From assembly GCA_022072445.1 (NCBI GenBank), contig JAJVHV010000005.1, positions 236,888-300,887 of the forward strand: a stretch of DNA of 64,000 bases. Direction: 5' to 3'. The notes under the pieces were generated by a model. It was given only the letters and a program-made list of their open reading frames with translations. It did not search any database and was not told where the DNA came from. The DNA is from Phycisphaerae bacterium. Its GTDB lineage: Bacteria > Planctomycetota > Phycisphaerae > UBA1845 > Fen-1342. Position numbers and translations under genes: made by a program. Positions 1 through 8,231 of the stretch are shown here, piece by piece. Within the stretch, counting starts at the first letter, position 1. Every line of letters starts with the position of its first letter.

Positions 1-240
1 GCTCCTGCGGAGCCGAAACACGTCGCCCGCTGCAACCACGGTTTCGCTCGGCCTGTCACGGGCCTCGCTTCCCCCGTGGCTACGTTCCGTCGTCGGTTCG
101 GGACGATCCATCGCCCGCGCGTGAGGAGACGCCGGCTCGGATGGGAGTGGGAGGCGAAGTGCAGCCGAGGGCGGCTGCACTACACATCGCGAGAGATCAT
201 CGCTCGCGGTCAGCGGCGGATGGTGGCGCCCGGCAATGGG

Positions 241-286
241 TCGATGATCTTCTCGCGGACCTATGGATCGATGATCTTCTCGCGGA
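241..286. repeat. 27-bp-spaced direct duplication at the end of the LuxR-type gene
   Basis: A 19-bp sequence (tcgatgatcttctcgcgga) occurs at 241-259 and again at 268-286. On the minus strand the second copy encodes the last residues of the regulator (REKIID) just before its TAG stop at 263-261. The first copy lies just after the stop and would encode the same residues. This looks like a small tandem duplication that placed a stop codon between two copies of the C-terminus. Confidence 0.85.
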
Positions 287-947
287 TCGCGAACCGCGCC
301 AGCTCCACCCGGCCTTTCACCCCCAGCTTTTTGAGCAGCCGCGTGCGGTGGGCGTCGGCGGTCTTGTAGCTGACGCTGAGCTGCGCGGCCGCATCGCGCA
401 GCGTCAAGCCGCGCGCCAGAAGCGGCAGCAGCTCGGATTCGCGCCGCGTCAGCCGCCGGCCGCGCAGACCGGCGGCACCCACCACGACGCGCATCGAGCG
501 GCTCGCGAAGCGCTTGCCGGCGGAGAGCGTGTCGAGCGCGACGCGCAGCTCGTCGACGCCGCCGTCGCGGTCGACCAGCCCGTCGAGCCGGAGACGGCTC
601 CACGCGTCGGCATCGGCACTGGCAGCGAGCACAATGACCTTGGTTTCGTGCGCGAGCCGGAGGATCATCTGCACGCTGTCGACCAGCGGCGCGCGGGCGA
701 GCGGGGCGCTGACCAGCATGAACTCGGGCCGGCCGCGCAGCGCGGCCCAGATCGGGCGGGCGTCGTTTTCAACGCCGGACACCGCTTTCAACCCGAATCG
801 CTCGGTCAAGAGCGCGACGATCGCCTGGCGATCCAGGAGTGTCTCGGCGACGACGCAGATGCGCCGCGCGTGGCGTGTGATGGCGTGCGGGAACCCGGCT
901 GGTTCCGGGTTGGCGGCGTGCGGGGATGGTCGATCGTCGCCCTGCAT
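261..947 (-). CDS. LuxR/FixJ-type DNA-binding regulator with degenerate receiver-like domain
   Basis: Probable transcription regulator of about 228 residues. The C-terminal 65 residues are a typical LuxR helix-turn-helix: LTRRESELLPLLARG, then SVSYKTADAHRTRLLKKLGV. The N-terminal half has the alternating pattern of a response-regulator receiver (RRICVVAE, VIVLAASADA). However, the place where the phospho-accepting Asp normally sits reads EFMLVSAP, and the N-terminal acidic pair is missing. Phosphorylation is therefore doubtful. I chose the ATG at 947; an in-frame ATG at 1004 would add 19 residues. No partner kinase is adjacent. Target genes are unknown. Confidence 0.75.
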   Translation of the reverse strand: MQGDDRPSPHAANPEPAGFPHAITRHARRICVVAETLLDRQAIVALLTERFGLKAVSGVENDARPIWAALRGRPEFMLVSAPLARAPLVDSVQMILRLAHETKVIVLAASADADAWSRLRLDGLVDRDGGVDELRVALDTLSAGKRFASRSMRVVVGAAGLRGRRLTRRESELLPLLARGLTLRDAAAQLSVSYKTADAHRTRLLKKLGVKGRVELARFAIREKIIDP

Positions 948-1050
948 TATGGTGCGTATCCTACGGGCGATCGCCCGACCCGAACATAAGGCAAACACCT
1001 CCATTGTGCGCGGGCAAACGCCTGATAGGCACGATTGCCGCGCACCGCGA

Positions 1051-1628
1051 GGAGGCCGCTGCGCCCTGGCGACCTACCTGGTGCGGCTGGCGTGTGCTGC
1101 CTCCGACCCCTCACTGGCGTGAGGGGTTCGGATGGGGCGACGTGAGGGGTTCGGATGGGGCGCCGGGGAGGCCGCTGCGCCCTGGCGACCTACCTGGTGC
1201 GGCTGGCGTGTGCTGCCTCCGACCCCTCACTGGCGTGAGGGGTTCGGATGGGGCGACGTGAGGGGTTCGGATGGGGCGCCGGGGAGGCCGCTGCGCCCTG
1301 GCGACCTACCTGGTGCGGCTGGCGTGTGCTGCCTCCGACCCCTCACTGGCGTGAGGGGTTCGGATGGGGCGCCGTGAGGGGTTCGGATGGGGCGACCGGG
1401 GAGGCCGCTGCGCCCTGGCGACCTACCTGGTGCGGCTGGCGTGTGGTGCCTCCGACCCCTCACTGGCGTGAGGGGTTCGGATGGGGCGACGTGAGGGGTT
1501 CGGATGGGGCGGCGTGAGGGGTTCGGATGGGGCGACCGGGAGGGGTTCGGATGGGGCGGCGTGAGGGGTTCGGATGGGGCGACGTGAGGGGTTCGGATGG
1601 GGCGACGTGAGGGGTGCGGATGGGGCGA
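1051..1628. repeat. Compound minisatellite: 116-bp units followed by 23-bp units
   Basis: Units starting at 1052, 1168, 1284 and 1401 (period 116-117 bp) are nearly identical. Each contains the perfect hairpin CCCCTCAC-tggc-GTGAGGGG and two or more copies of a 23-bp element whose core is gaggggttcggatgggg. From 1467 the array is only the 23-bp element, starting at 1467, 1490, 1513, 1536, 1560, 1583 and 1606. It lies in the 780-bp gap between the LuxR-type regulator and the end of the gamma-glutamyltransferase-like gene. The open frames across it are repetitive Pro/Arg/Gly strings and are not credible genes. Confidence 0.95.
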
Positions 1629-1729
1629 CGATCGCTGGGGAGCCCGATCCGATCCCGGACGCAGGTCGCGGGCAGCAACGGCGGGGACGCTGACGGGCGG
1701 GCCAGCATGCGGAGTTCTGACTCCGAACA

Positions 1730-3514
1730 CTAATCGCCTTCGATGATCCCGTTCAGTTCGCTCGACACCGCGCCGCTCCAGCCCGCCGGCGTCCGCTGAA
1801 TTCCCAACCAGTAGTACACCGTCCCCGGCTGCTCGCTGGTCGAAGCCTCGGCCGCCGGCTGACCCAGTTCTTCGAGCCGCTTCAGAAACGACTCTGGAAA
1901 CTCCTCCCGCCGGAACGACTGCTTGAGAAACTCGGCTGCGACGTCTCCGCGGCCAAAGACCGGTCCGCCGAACTTCGGGGTGTCGAGCGCCTGACGCGGG
2001 CTCATTCCATAATCCAGGCAGTTGACGAGATTCTGCAGCATGCACTCGTGCAGGGCCGAGCCGATGCCGCTGGCAGCCAAGGCGGGCTTCCCGTCTTTCA
2101 AGACGATGCACGGGTTTGTGATGTTGGGCAGCCGGGAGCCCGGCGGAACGCGCGAGATCATCTGCTGCTGAAACGAAGCCGAATCGGGAATCGAAACGCC
2201 ATCCACGAAGATGCCGGTCGATCCCCAGATGAGCGCATTAGAACTGTGCACCAGCGCGGCGATGTTGCCCGCTTCGTCGACCGCCACGACGCCGTCCGAA
2301 TGGCCGTTGGCCTCGGAGAAACCGGCGATGACGGCAGACATCCAGTCGGGCGATTGCAGCCGCTCCCAGTTCCGTGCCGCCGCCGCCTTGGTCACGCGCT
2401 CGTCCGCGGTGATCCCGACTGCGTCGGGTCGGTTGTCCGCGGGAAGGTAGCGCGGCGAGTACGTCAGAGCGTAGCCGAGTCGGGTCGCGCGGATGTACCA
2501 GAGCATCGAGTCGGCAGACTCGTAATACCGCGGCCGGGCGTGCAGCTCCGCGGCTTCCAGCAAGTTCAGGGCCTCGACGAGCTGAATTCCGCCCACCTCG
2601 GGAAACCCGATCGTGCAGACCTGATGTCCGCGATATTCGGCTCTGAGGGGCGCGCTCCACGTCGGCTCATACCGCCGCAAGTCGTCGCCCGTGATGCGCC
2701 CGCCTTCGCGGCGGACAAGCTCGACCATCCGCGCGGCCCACGGCCCGGTGTAAAAATATGCGGCGCCGTGTTGCGCGACTTGTTCGAGTGTGTCCGCCAG
2801 CGCCGGCTGCACGAACAGGTCGCCGGGTTGCAGGACACGCTGGTCCGGCCGGACAAAGATCGCGCGGCCCTCGGGCAGCCGCCGCAGGACCTTCCGCTTC
2901 TGCTCGATCATCAGGCCGAGCACGGCGTCGACCTCGAAGCCCTCGCGCGCCAGGAAGATCGCCGGCTCGAAGAGCGACGCCCACGGCAACCTGCCGAAGC
3001 GGCGGTGCGCCGCCTCGGCACCCGCCATAAACCCTGGGACGAGCGCCGTCCGGCCGCTGGCGTTCTCCGCACCGGGGATGCTGAGCGGGTCTTTGTCGTC
3101 GAGCACGGTGTTGTAGCCGGCGTTCAACGCGTGCACTTCACCGCTGCGCGCGTCGTAGTACACCAGGTAGAGAATGCCGGCGAAGCTGTTCCACGAACCG
3201 CCCGAGAGCACGATCTGCGCCAGCGACGTGGTCAGCGCCGCGTCCGCCGCGCTGCCCCCGGCCCGCAGCACCTCCAGCCCGGCGTGAATCGCGATCGGTC
3301 CGGTGGTGCCCCCGATCATGATGTGCCGGGAGGTTGCCTCGGGGTCGCCGGCGTGATACGTACGATTCTGAAGCCGGTAACGCGCCAGCACGTCGGCCGG
3401 CCAGTCGCGCGGCGAGATTCCGCGCGCCGCTGTGATCGGCCCGGCGCGCCCTGCGCAGCCGGCGACGCACGCCACGAGCACGCTTGCCGCCGCCACTTGG
3501 CCGGCGCGCCTCAC
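1730..3514 (-). CDS. Gamma-glutamyltransferase-family lipoprotein (Ser in place of the nucleophile Thr)
   Basis: N-terminal-nucleophile hydrolase of the gamma-glutamyltransferase family, which transfers or hydrolyses gamma-glutamyl groups of glutathione-like substrates outside the cytoplasm. The GTG at 3514 overlaps the upstream stop as GTGA and opens a lipoprotein signal (VAAASVLVACVAGC). An ATG at 3691 lies inside the neighbouring gene and is less likely. Family features are the GGSAADAAL stretch and the small-subunit start. There, by alignment with the usual TTHxSVVD, the sequence reads HSDGVVAVD, putting Ser406 at the Thr nucleophile. A glycine-rich ASGIGSAL follows. It is the last gene of an overlapping three-gene operon. 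Activity is inferred. Confidence 0.82.
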   Translation of the reverse strand: MRRAGQVAAASVLVACVAGCAGRAGPITAARGISPRDWPADVLARYRLQNRTYHAGDPEATSRHIMIGGTTGPIAIHAGLEVLRAGGSAADAALTTSLAQIVLSGGSWNSFAGILYLVYYDARSGEVHALNAGYNTVLDDKDPLSIPGAENASGRTALVPGFMAGAEAAHRRFGRLPWASLFEPAIFLAREGFEVDAVLGLMIEQKRKVLRRLPEGRAIFVRPDQRVLQPGDLFVQPALADTLEQVAQHGAAYFYTGPWAARMVELVRREGGRITGDDLRRYEPTWSAPLRAEYRGHQVCTIGFPEVGGIQLVEALNLLEAAELHARPRYYESADSMLWYIRATRLGYALTYSPRYLPADNRPDAVGITADERVTKAAAARNWERLQSPDWMSAVIAGFSEANGHSDGVVAVDEAGNIAALVHSSNALIWGSTGIFVDGVSIPDSASFQQQMISRVPPGSRLPNITNPCIVLKDGKPALAASGIGSALHECMLQNLVNCLDYGMSPRQALDTPKFGGPVFGRGDVAAEFLKQSFRREEFPESFLKRLEELGQPAAEASTSEQPGTVYYWLGIQRTPAGWSGAVSSELNGIIEGD

Positions 3515-3927
3515 GGTTCGCCGCCGCCGAAGAGCGCCCGGTCGCGCGTCTCTTCCGCGCGCCCGACAATCTCCTGGTCGGTGCGCTCGCGCGTACTCTC
3601 CAGCGTCAGCAGCGGGACCTCGCGCTCGTCGCGGATGGTCCCCGGCATGAGGGTCTCGACAACAAAATCGATCGGCGGAAACTGGTACCACGGCGGGTCG
3701 AGCCGATGATGCGTCTTCAGCGTCTCATACCCCGCCTTCCGCACGATGATGTCGTAGTCGCCGTACCACAGGAAGCTGAATTTCACCGGGCTGAGACCGA
3801 CTTCCTCATCGTTCACGATCACCAGCGCGTTGGACGGATCAGTTTGAATCTTCATGGTCCGCTCGACGCATCCGCCGCTCAGCAGCAGGCAGACCAGGCC
3901 GATGATCACGCCGGTTCGTACCGTCAT
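3511..3927 (-). CDS. PEGA-domain lipoprotein
   Basis: A 138-residue putative lipoprotein. The signal peptide VIIGLVCLLLSGGC ends in a lipobox Cys. Residues from about 24 to 75 form a PEGA-type domain (MKIQTDPSNALVIVNDEEVG, then SFLWYGDYDIIVRKAGYE). Such domains are usually surface or periplasmic and structural; no catalytic residues are evident. The start at 3927 overlaps the stop of the phosphodiesterase gene as ATGA. Its own stop overlaps the GTG of the next gene. The three products are therefore probably translationally coupled. A longer frame reaching 4116 lies inside the upstream gene and is rejected. Confidence 0.8.
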   Translation of the reverse strand: MTVRTGVIIGLVCLLLSGGCVERTMKIQTDPSNALVIVNDEEVGLSPVKFSFLWYGDYDIIVRKAGYETLKTHHRLDPPWYQFPPIDFVVETLMPGTIRDEREVPLLTLESTRERTDQEIVGRAEETRDRALFGGGEP

Positions 3928-4424
3928 GTGGGCACCTCGATCAGCTCGACGTCGCGCGTTTCCGTGTCGAGCGTCGCGATCGTACATCGTCCCGTAACCC
4001 AGCCGCAACATTCGCCTGGATTGACGAACAGACGGCCGTCGCGCGATTCGACGCGGACTTCGTGCGTGTGACCGGTAACAACGATGTCGGCCCGGGCAAC
4101 ATCCTCCGGGCGGCACCAGTCGACGAAATGGTGTAGCAGCAGCGTGCGTGCCCCGAGCTTGACGAATTGCGGTCCGTCCTGAATCTGCGGCAGCACCCTG
4201 GCCAGGCCGGCCCGCTCGCCGTCATTGTTCCCAAAGGTGATGTGGAGCGTTCCGGAAAACTCGGCCAGAGCCCGCGCCGCAAACGGTGCGATCACGTCGC
4301 CCGGATGCAGCAGTACGTGGATGCCGCGCTTGCGGAAAATCTCCAGGGCCCCGCGAAGCGTCGGAAGCCGGTCGTGCGTGTCGCTGATCAGGCCGATAAT
4401 CAAGTCGCTGCCTCTGCTTCGCAC
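3924..4424 (-). CDS. YfcE/MJ0936-type metallophosphoesterase
   Basis: Small calcineurin-like phosphodiesterase of 166 residues, the usual length of the YfcE/MJ0936 family. The di-metal motifs appear in order: GLISDTHD near residue 12, HPGDV near 40, GNND near 65, LLHH near 97 and GHTHE near 117. The family hydrolyses phosphodiester model substrates in the cytoplasm; its natural substrate is generally unknown. It is the first gene of a minus-strand operon with the PEGA lipoprotein and the gamma-glutamyltransferase-like protein, which gives no clear pathway. Confidence 0.9.
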   Translation of the reverse strand: MRSRGSDLIIGLISDTHDRLPTLRGALEIFRKRGIHVLLHPGDVIAPFAARALAEFSGTLHITFGNNDGERAGLARVLPQIQDGPQFVKLGARTLLLHHFVDWCRPEDVARADIVVTGHTHEVRVESRDGRLFVNPGECCGWVTGRCTIATLDTETRDVELIEVPT

Positions 4425-4523
4425 GTCGCGAATGGTTCACTCAGCGCTGGAAAGTCTGCGCGATCCTGCGTCGTGGCTGAATCGTAATCGATTCCGGCGT
4501 CGATAGGGGTGGCTGGAGGCGAC

Positions 4524-4976
4524 ATGAGTACCGCGGTACACCCAGGCCATTCATCCGCGCCGTTGGCGTCGCCGCTGGCACGCCTGCCGGTCACCGTCTG
4601 GCTGGTCGAGCCTGGCGATGCGGCGGACATCGAGCAGTTTCTGGAGCGGCTTCCTGCTGGAGAGCCGGCAGGCGGGCACGATGCCCGCTTCACCCGATTC
4701 TCACTCAGCCTCAGCGGGGCGTACTGGCTTGCGGCAATGCGCGGCGACGAAATCGTCGGTGTGTTGCCGTTGGTCGGACGGCCCGAGGACGCGGAGAGTC
4801 TGGTGGGCTGTCGGCCTGAGAGACTCGAGGGTCGTATCATCACGGTCGATGATGACGCGCGGGCCGCGCTGCACGATCGGGCCATTACGTTGGCGCGCCT
4901 TAGAGGCTTGCGCATGGCGGGCGCCCACGCGGTCATTCGCGACTCCGCGGAGTCGCGCGAGCCGGGCGCGGAGTGA
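4524..4976 (+). CDS. GNAT-like acyltransferase-fold protein
   Basis: About 150 residues. The best hint is a GNAT-like core: VWLVEPGDAADIEQFLERLP near the N-terminus and YWLAAMRGDEIVGVLPLVG in the middle, resembling beta strands 2-4 of acetyltransferases. The acetyl-CoA pyrophosphate loop (RxxGxG/A) is not clear, so the protein may be truncated or divergent. The ATG at 4524 is preceded by GGAGG at 4515-4519, which decides the start over an ATG at 4509. The gene is divergent from the phosphodiesterase operon and 62 bp upstream of a sulfatase-superfamily gene. The function is not certain. Confidence 0.5.
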   Translation: MSTAVHPGHSSAPLASPLARLPVTVWLVEPGDAADIEQFLERLPAGEPAGGHDARFTRFSLSLSGAYWLAAMRGDEIVGVLPLVGRPEDAESLVGCRPERLEGRIITVDDDARAALHDRAITLARLRGLRMAGAHAVIRDSAESREPGAE

Positions 4977-5038
4977 GACGAGCCCCTCGTCCGGCCTTCA
5001 TCACCGGCGCGTCGGCAAGCCGGTAGAATCCCAGAATC

Positions 5039-6607
5039 ATGATCAGCCCGCGGCGGTCAGACCGACACCAGTTCAGCGCGCTCGCCAGCACCGGGTTGCT
5101 GCTCGCGCTGGGCGCGACCGCACTGCTCGTGTCGTGCCGCGGCGGCGACGGCAGCGCGGGCCGCTCGGCGGCCCGGCCGAACATCCTGCTGATCAGCCTG
5201 TGCTCCGTCCGGCCGGATCACATGCAGTGCTACGGCTACGCCCGCGAGACCACGCCCACGCTCAGTGCGTTCGCCCGTGACGCCGTGGTCTTCACACACG
5301 CGGTCACGCCATGGCCCAAGACGGTGCCGGCGTTCGCGGCGATCATGACGGGCAAGTATCCGCACACGACGCACGTGATGCGGATGACGCCGCGGCAGCG
5401 GCTGGCCGACGAGCACGTGACGCTGGCGGAGGCGTTTCAGGCCGCGGGTTACGCGACGGGGGCATTCATTTCGACGCCGGCGCTGAATCCGGCGGCCAAC
5501 ATCGGCCAGGGTTTCGACCGGCGCGTCGAGACCTACCTGAACGAGCGCAAGTACGAATACACCACGCACGCGGCGGCCGAGTGGCTCAAGCAGTTGCCGG
5601 CCGGAAAGCCCTATTTCGCGTGGGTGCACTACAACAACGCGCACTATCCCTACACGGCTGAGAGCGCGCCTGACCCGAACATGTTCGTGGGCGACGCACA
5701 TTACGACCCCGCGCGAAAAATATCTCCGCATCCGACGGGCCGCCTGCCGCTGAACGTGCCCGACTCGCACCCGTGCGCGCTGCCGATGCTGCGGGCCGAC
5801 CTGGGCTACGTTCACAGCGAGGCGCTGCTGCCCGAACGCCCGGATGAATTCGCCTTCTACGTCGCGCGCTACGACGCCGGCATCTTCGCCGCCGACCGGA
5901 TGATCGGCGAGCTGCTTGCGCGGCTCCGCGAGGCCGGTAAACTCGACAACACGATCGTGGCTCTGGTCGGCGACCACGGCGAAGCGCTCGGCGAACACAA
6001 CTTCTACTTCGAGCACGGCCGATTTCCCTACGACGACACGCTGCGCGTGCCGCTCATGATTCGCGTACCCAACCAGGCACCGCGGCAGATCGCCACGCCG
6101 GTCGAATCATTCTCGCTGATGCCGACGCTGCTCGAACTCGCCGGCGTGCCCGTGGCGGGCGAGGTCGAAGCGCGCTCGCTGGCACCGCTCCTGGCGGGTC
6201 GCGACGAGGGGGGGCTGGTCTTCAGCGAATCGGGCTATCAGTTCGAATTCACGCTCTCGGTGCGCGATTCGCAGCTCTGGAAACTGATTCACGTGCCGAG
6301 CCGGGCCGACCGCGCCCTGATGAGCAACGTCGAATTCGAGCTCTACGATCTGAACGTCGACCCGGCCGAGCTGACCAATCTCTACACGTCTCAGCCGCAG
6401 CGCGCCGCTGGGCTTCGCAGGGCGCTGGAGCAATGGTCGGCGCCCTGGATTCGCGACGCCTACAGCGTGCACAGCCTGTCGGACGCGCCGCTGGACGCCG
6501 AGACGATCCGCCAGCTCCGCACGCTGGGCTACGTCGGCGACGACGCCGACAGCCCGGCCGCCGCCAGTTCCGCACCGGCCGGCTCGACCGGCTCTGACCC
6601 GCCGTAG
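5039..6607 (+). CDS. Sulfatase/alkaline-phosphatase-superfamily lipoprotein with atypical active site
   Basis: A 522-residue protein with a lipoprotein signal (LLALGATALLVSC). The fold is sulfatase-like: NILLISL, RPDHMQCYGY, IMTGKYPH, then VGDHGEALGEH near residue 310 with the metal-binding DH. Two active-site positions are unusual. Where sulfatases have the formylglycine Cys/Ser, the sequence has Thr95 (TVPAF). Where the first metal-binding Asp normally sits (IDTLRxDH), it has Cys55 (LCSVRPDH). Thr nucleophiles occur in phosphotransferase relatives such as LtaS and EptA. Loss of the Asp suggests altered or absent catalysis. It is probably exported and membrane anchored. Confidence 0.82.
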   Translation: MISPRRSDRHQFSALASTGLLLALGATALLVSCRGGDGSAGRSAARPNILLISLCSVRPDHMQCYGYARETTPTLSAFARDAVVFTHAVTPWPKTVPAFAAIMTGKYPHTTHVMRMTPRQRLADEHVTLAEAFQAAGYATGAFISTPALNPAANIGQGFDRRVETYLNERKYEYTTHAAAEWLKQLPAGKPYFAWVHYNNAHYPYTAESAPDPNMFVGDAHYDPARKISPHPTGRLPLNVPDSHPCALPMLRADLGYVHSEALLPERPDEFAFYVARYDAGIFAADRMIGELLARLREAGKLDNTIVALVGDHGEALGEHNFYFEHGRFPYDDTLRVPLMIRVPNQAPRQIATPVESFSLMPTLLELAGVPVAGEVEARSLAPLLAGRDEGGLVFSESGYQFEFTLSVRDSQLWKLIHVPSRADRALMSNVEFELYDLNVDPAELTNLYTSQPQRAAGLRRALEQWSAPWIRDAYSVHSLSDAPLDAETIRQLRTLGYVGDDADSPAAASSAPAGSTGSDPP

Positions 6608-6628
6608 AAGGCGTTACAATCCCCGTCG

Positions 6629-7033
6629 ATGAAGCCGATCCGGACCAGCACGGCGGCGTGCCTGCTGCTCGGACTCGCGACGGGCGGGCCCGGGTGCGGC
6701 AGCGAGCGCGCCCGACTTCAGTCGCTGAGTCCGGTCGAGCGCGCTGCCGCCATCATCGACGTCGTCCGGGTCCGCGACCGGCAGGCCGTGCCGAAGCTGG
6801 TCGGACTGCTGGAAGACCCGGACCGCGGCGTGCGGATGTTCGCCATCACGGCGCTGGTCGATCTGTGCGGCGATGACTTTGGCTATCGCTACTTTGCGGC
6901 CGAAGCGCAGCGCGCCGACGCCGTGGCGCGCTGGCGCGAAGCCCTTCGAACCGGCCAGGTTCGCGTGGTTCCGGCGGCCGATCCGCCGACCTCGGCGCCG
7001 GCTTCTGGTGAGGTTACCCTGAGCCACCCATGA
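6629..7033 (+). CDS. Small HEAT-repeat-like lipoprotein
   Basis: A 134-residue protein with a putative lipoprotein signal (ACLLLGLATGGPGC). It carries one or two helical repeats of HEAT type (RQAVPKLVGLLEDPDRGVRM, then FAITALVDLCG). No enzyme motif is visible. Its stop overlaps the ATG of the STAS gene (ATGA at 7030-7033), so the two are probably coupled. A scaffolding role near the MlaE-type permease is possible but is only inferred from position. Confidence 0.65.
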   Translation: MKPIRTSTAACLLLGLATGGPGCGSERARLQSLSPVERAAAIIDVVRVRDRQAVPKLVGLLEDPDRGVRMFAITALVDLCGDDFGYRYFAAEAQRADAVARWREALRTGQVRVVPAADPPTSAPASGEVTLSHP

Positions 7034-7377
7034 GCGACAAAAACCGTTACGCGCTGCGCCCGATCGCGGACCCGACTCTCTGCCTGTTCGAGGTCAAAGG
7101 CGAAATCGACATCCGCACCTCGCCCGAGTTGCACGACGCGCTCATGCGGGCCGTCGCCGACCGGCCCGCGCGGCTCGTGCTCGACCTCGCCGGCGTGACG
7201 TACATGGATTCCTCCGGGGTGGGCACGCTGGTCGAGATCAAGCGTCAGCTCGAACGCAATGATGGCACGCTCGTGCTGGCCGCGCTGCGCGAGCAGGTCA
7301 AGGGGCTGTTCGAAATCACCCGGCTCGACAAGTTCTTCAAGATCGCCGCTTCGGTCGAGGACGCCCGCGCGCTGTGA
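7030..7377 (+). CDS. STAS-domain protein (anti-sigma-factor-antagonist / MlaB-like)
   Basis: A 115-residue single STAS domain. The conserved strand-loop reads TYMDSSGVGTLVEIK, with the Ser that partner-switching kinases phosphorylate in SpoIIAA-type proteins. The C-terminal VKGLFEITRLDKFFKIA is also typical. The gene starts by ATGA overlap with the HEAT protein. It ends by GTGA overlap with a MlaE-type permease. That tight coupling to a permease favours an MlaB-like role as a cytoplasmic accessory subunit of a lipid transporter over a sigma-factor switch. Confidence 0.85.
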   Translation: MSDKNRYALRPIADPTLCLFEVKGEIDIRTSPELHDALMRAVADRPARLVLDLAGVTYMDSSGVGTLVEIKRQLERNDGTLVLAALREQVKGLFEITRLDKFFKIAASVEDARAL

Positions 7378-8228
7378 GCACCGCCCCCAACAGCAAGGCT
7401 GTACCGCTGTGGCGGCGCGTCCCGATGCGCGTTGGGCGCGTCACCGCCGCCCAGATCGATTTCGTCGGGTCCACCGTCGCCTACGTTGGGGGGGTGACGC
7501 GTCTCGTGTTCGGCGCGATCCACCGCCTGGCGCTCTCGCTCGTCTCGCGCAAGCGCGTCAGCCGCCGCTCGCTGACGCAGCAGATGGTGCGCGTCGGGGT
7601 GCGCAGCATCCCGATCATCATGCTGGTGCAGTTTTTCATCGGCATCATCCTGGCACTGAATCTGGCGCCGACGCTCGACGCCTACGGGCAGCTCGAAAGC
7701 GTCGCCGACGTGGTCGCCATTGCCGTCTTCCGCGAGCTGGGGCCGCTGATTTCGGCGATCGTCCTGTGCGGTTTCGCGGGTGCGTCGATCGCGGCGGAAA
7801 TCGGCACGATGGTCGAGGCTGAGGAACTCAAGGCGATGCGCGCCCTGGCGCTCGACCCCGTCCGCTTCCTCGTCGCGCCCCGCATCGTCGCCGCCACGGT
7901 CATGATGGTCGGCCTGGCCGTGTTGGCCGACGTGGTGGGCACGTTCGGCGGCCTGTGTACCGCGGTCGGCGTGCTGGGTGTGTCCGCTCAGACCTACATC
8001 GACCGGACACGGGCCATCCTGACGAATACGGACTATTTCACCGGTCTGGTGAAGGCCGCCGTCTTTGGCCTGCTGATCGCCTCGCTGGCCTGCTACGAGG
8101 GGCTGCGCGTCCGCGGTGGGGCCGAGGGCGTCGGCCGGGCGACGACGGCCACGGTGGTCAAGAGCATCGTCTCGCTGATCGGTGCCGACTGCATCTTCAC
8201 GGCGATCTTCTATCGCCTCGGATGGTGA
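7374..8228 (+). CDS. MlaE-family ABC transporter permease
   Basis: A 284-residue integral membrane protein of the MlaE/YrbE family, the permease of MCE-type lipid transporters. Diagnostic stretches are IPIIMLVQFFIGIILALN, VFRELGPLISAIVLCGFAG, and the amphipathic cytoplasmic motif AAEIGTMVEAEELKAMRALA. About five hydrophobic segments are visible. The GTG start at 7374 overlaps the STAS stop (GTGA), indicating translational coupling. The ATPase (MlaF) and the MCE substrate-binding protein (MlaD) that complete such systems are not next to it. The next gene is RNase HII-like. Confidence 0.88.
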   Translation: MSTAPNSKAVPLWRRVPMRVGRVTAAQIDFVGSTVAYVGGVTRLVFGAIHRLALSLVSRKRVSRRSLTQQMVRVGVRSIPIIMLVQFFIGIILALNLAPTLDAYGQLESVADVVAIAVFRELGPLISAIVLCGFAGASIAAEIGTMVEAEELKAMRALALDPVRFLVAPRIVAATVMMVGLAVLADVVGTFGGLCTAVGVLGVSAQTYIDRTRAILTNTDYFTGLVKAAVFGLLIASLACYEGLRVRGGAEGVGRATTATVVKSIVSLIGADCIFTAIFYRLGW

Positions 8229-8231
8229 GCC

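Noticed and set aside
1..240. Short frames at the window start.
   Set aside because: Arg-rich, no ribosome site, no family; nothing can be supported there.
1051..1628. The array was considered as a CRISPR.
   Set aside because: The repeats are directly adjacent or nested with no unique spacers, and no cas genes are present.
1227..2111. Long minus-strand frames across the minisatellite.
   Set aside because: They are Pro/Ser/Thr/His repeat translations produced by the tandem array and run into the end of a real gene in another frame.
2048..3709. A 553-codon plus-strand frame opposite the gamma-glutamyltransferase-like gene.
   Set aside because: Antisense composition and no family match; the minus-strand gene has clear motifs and operon overlaps.
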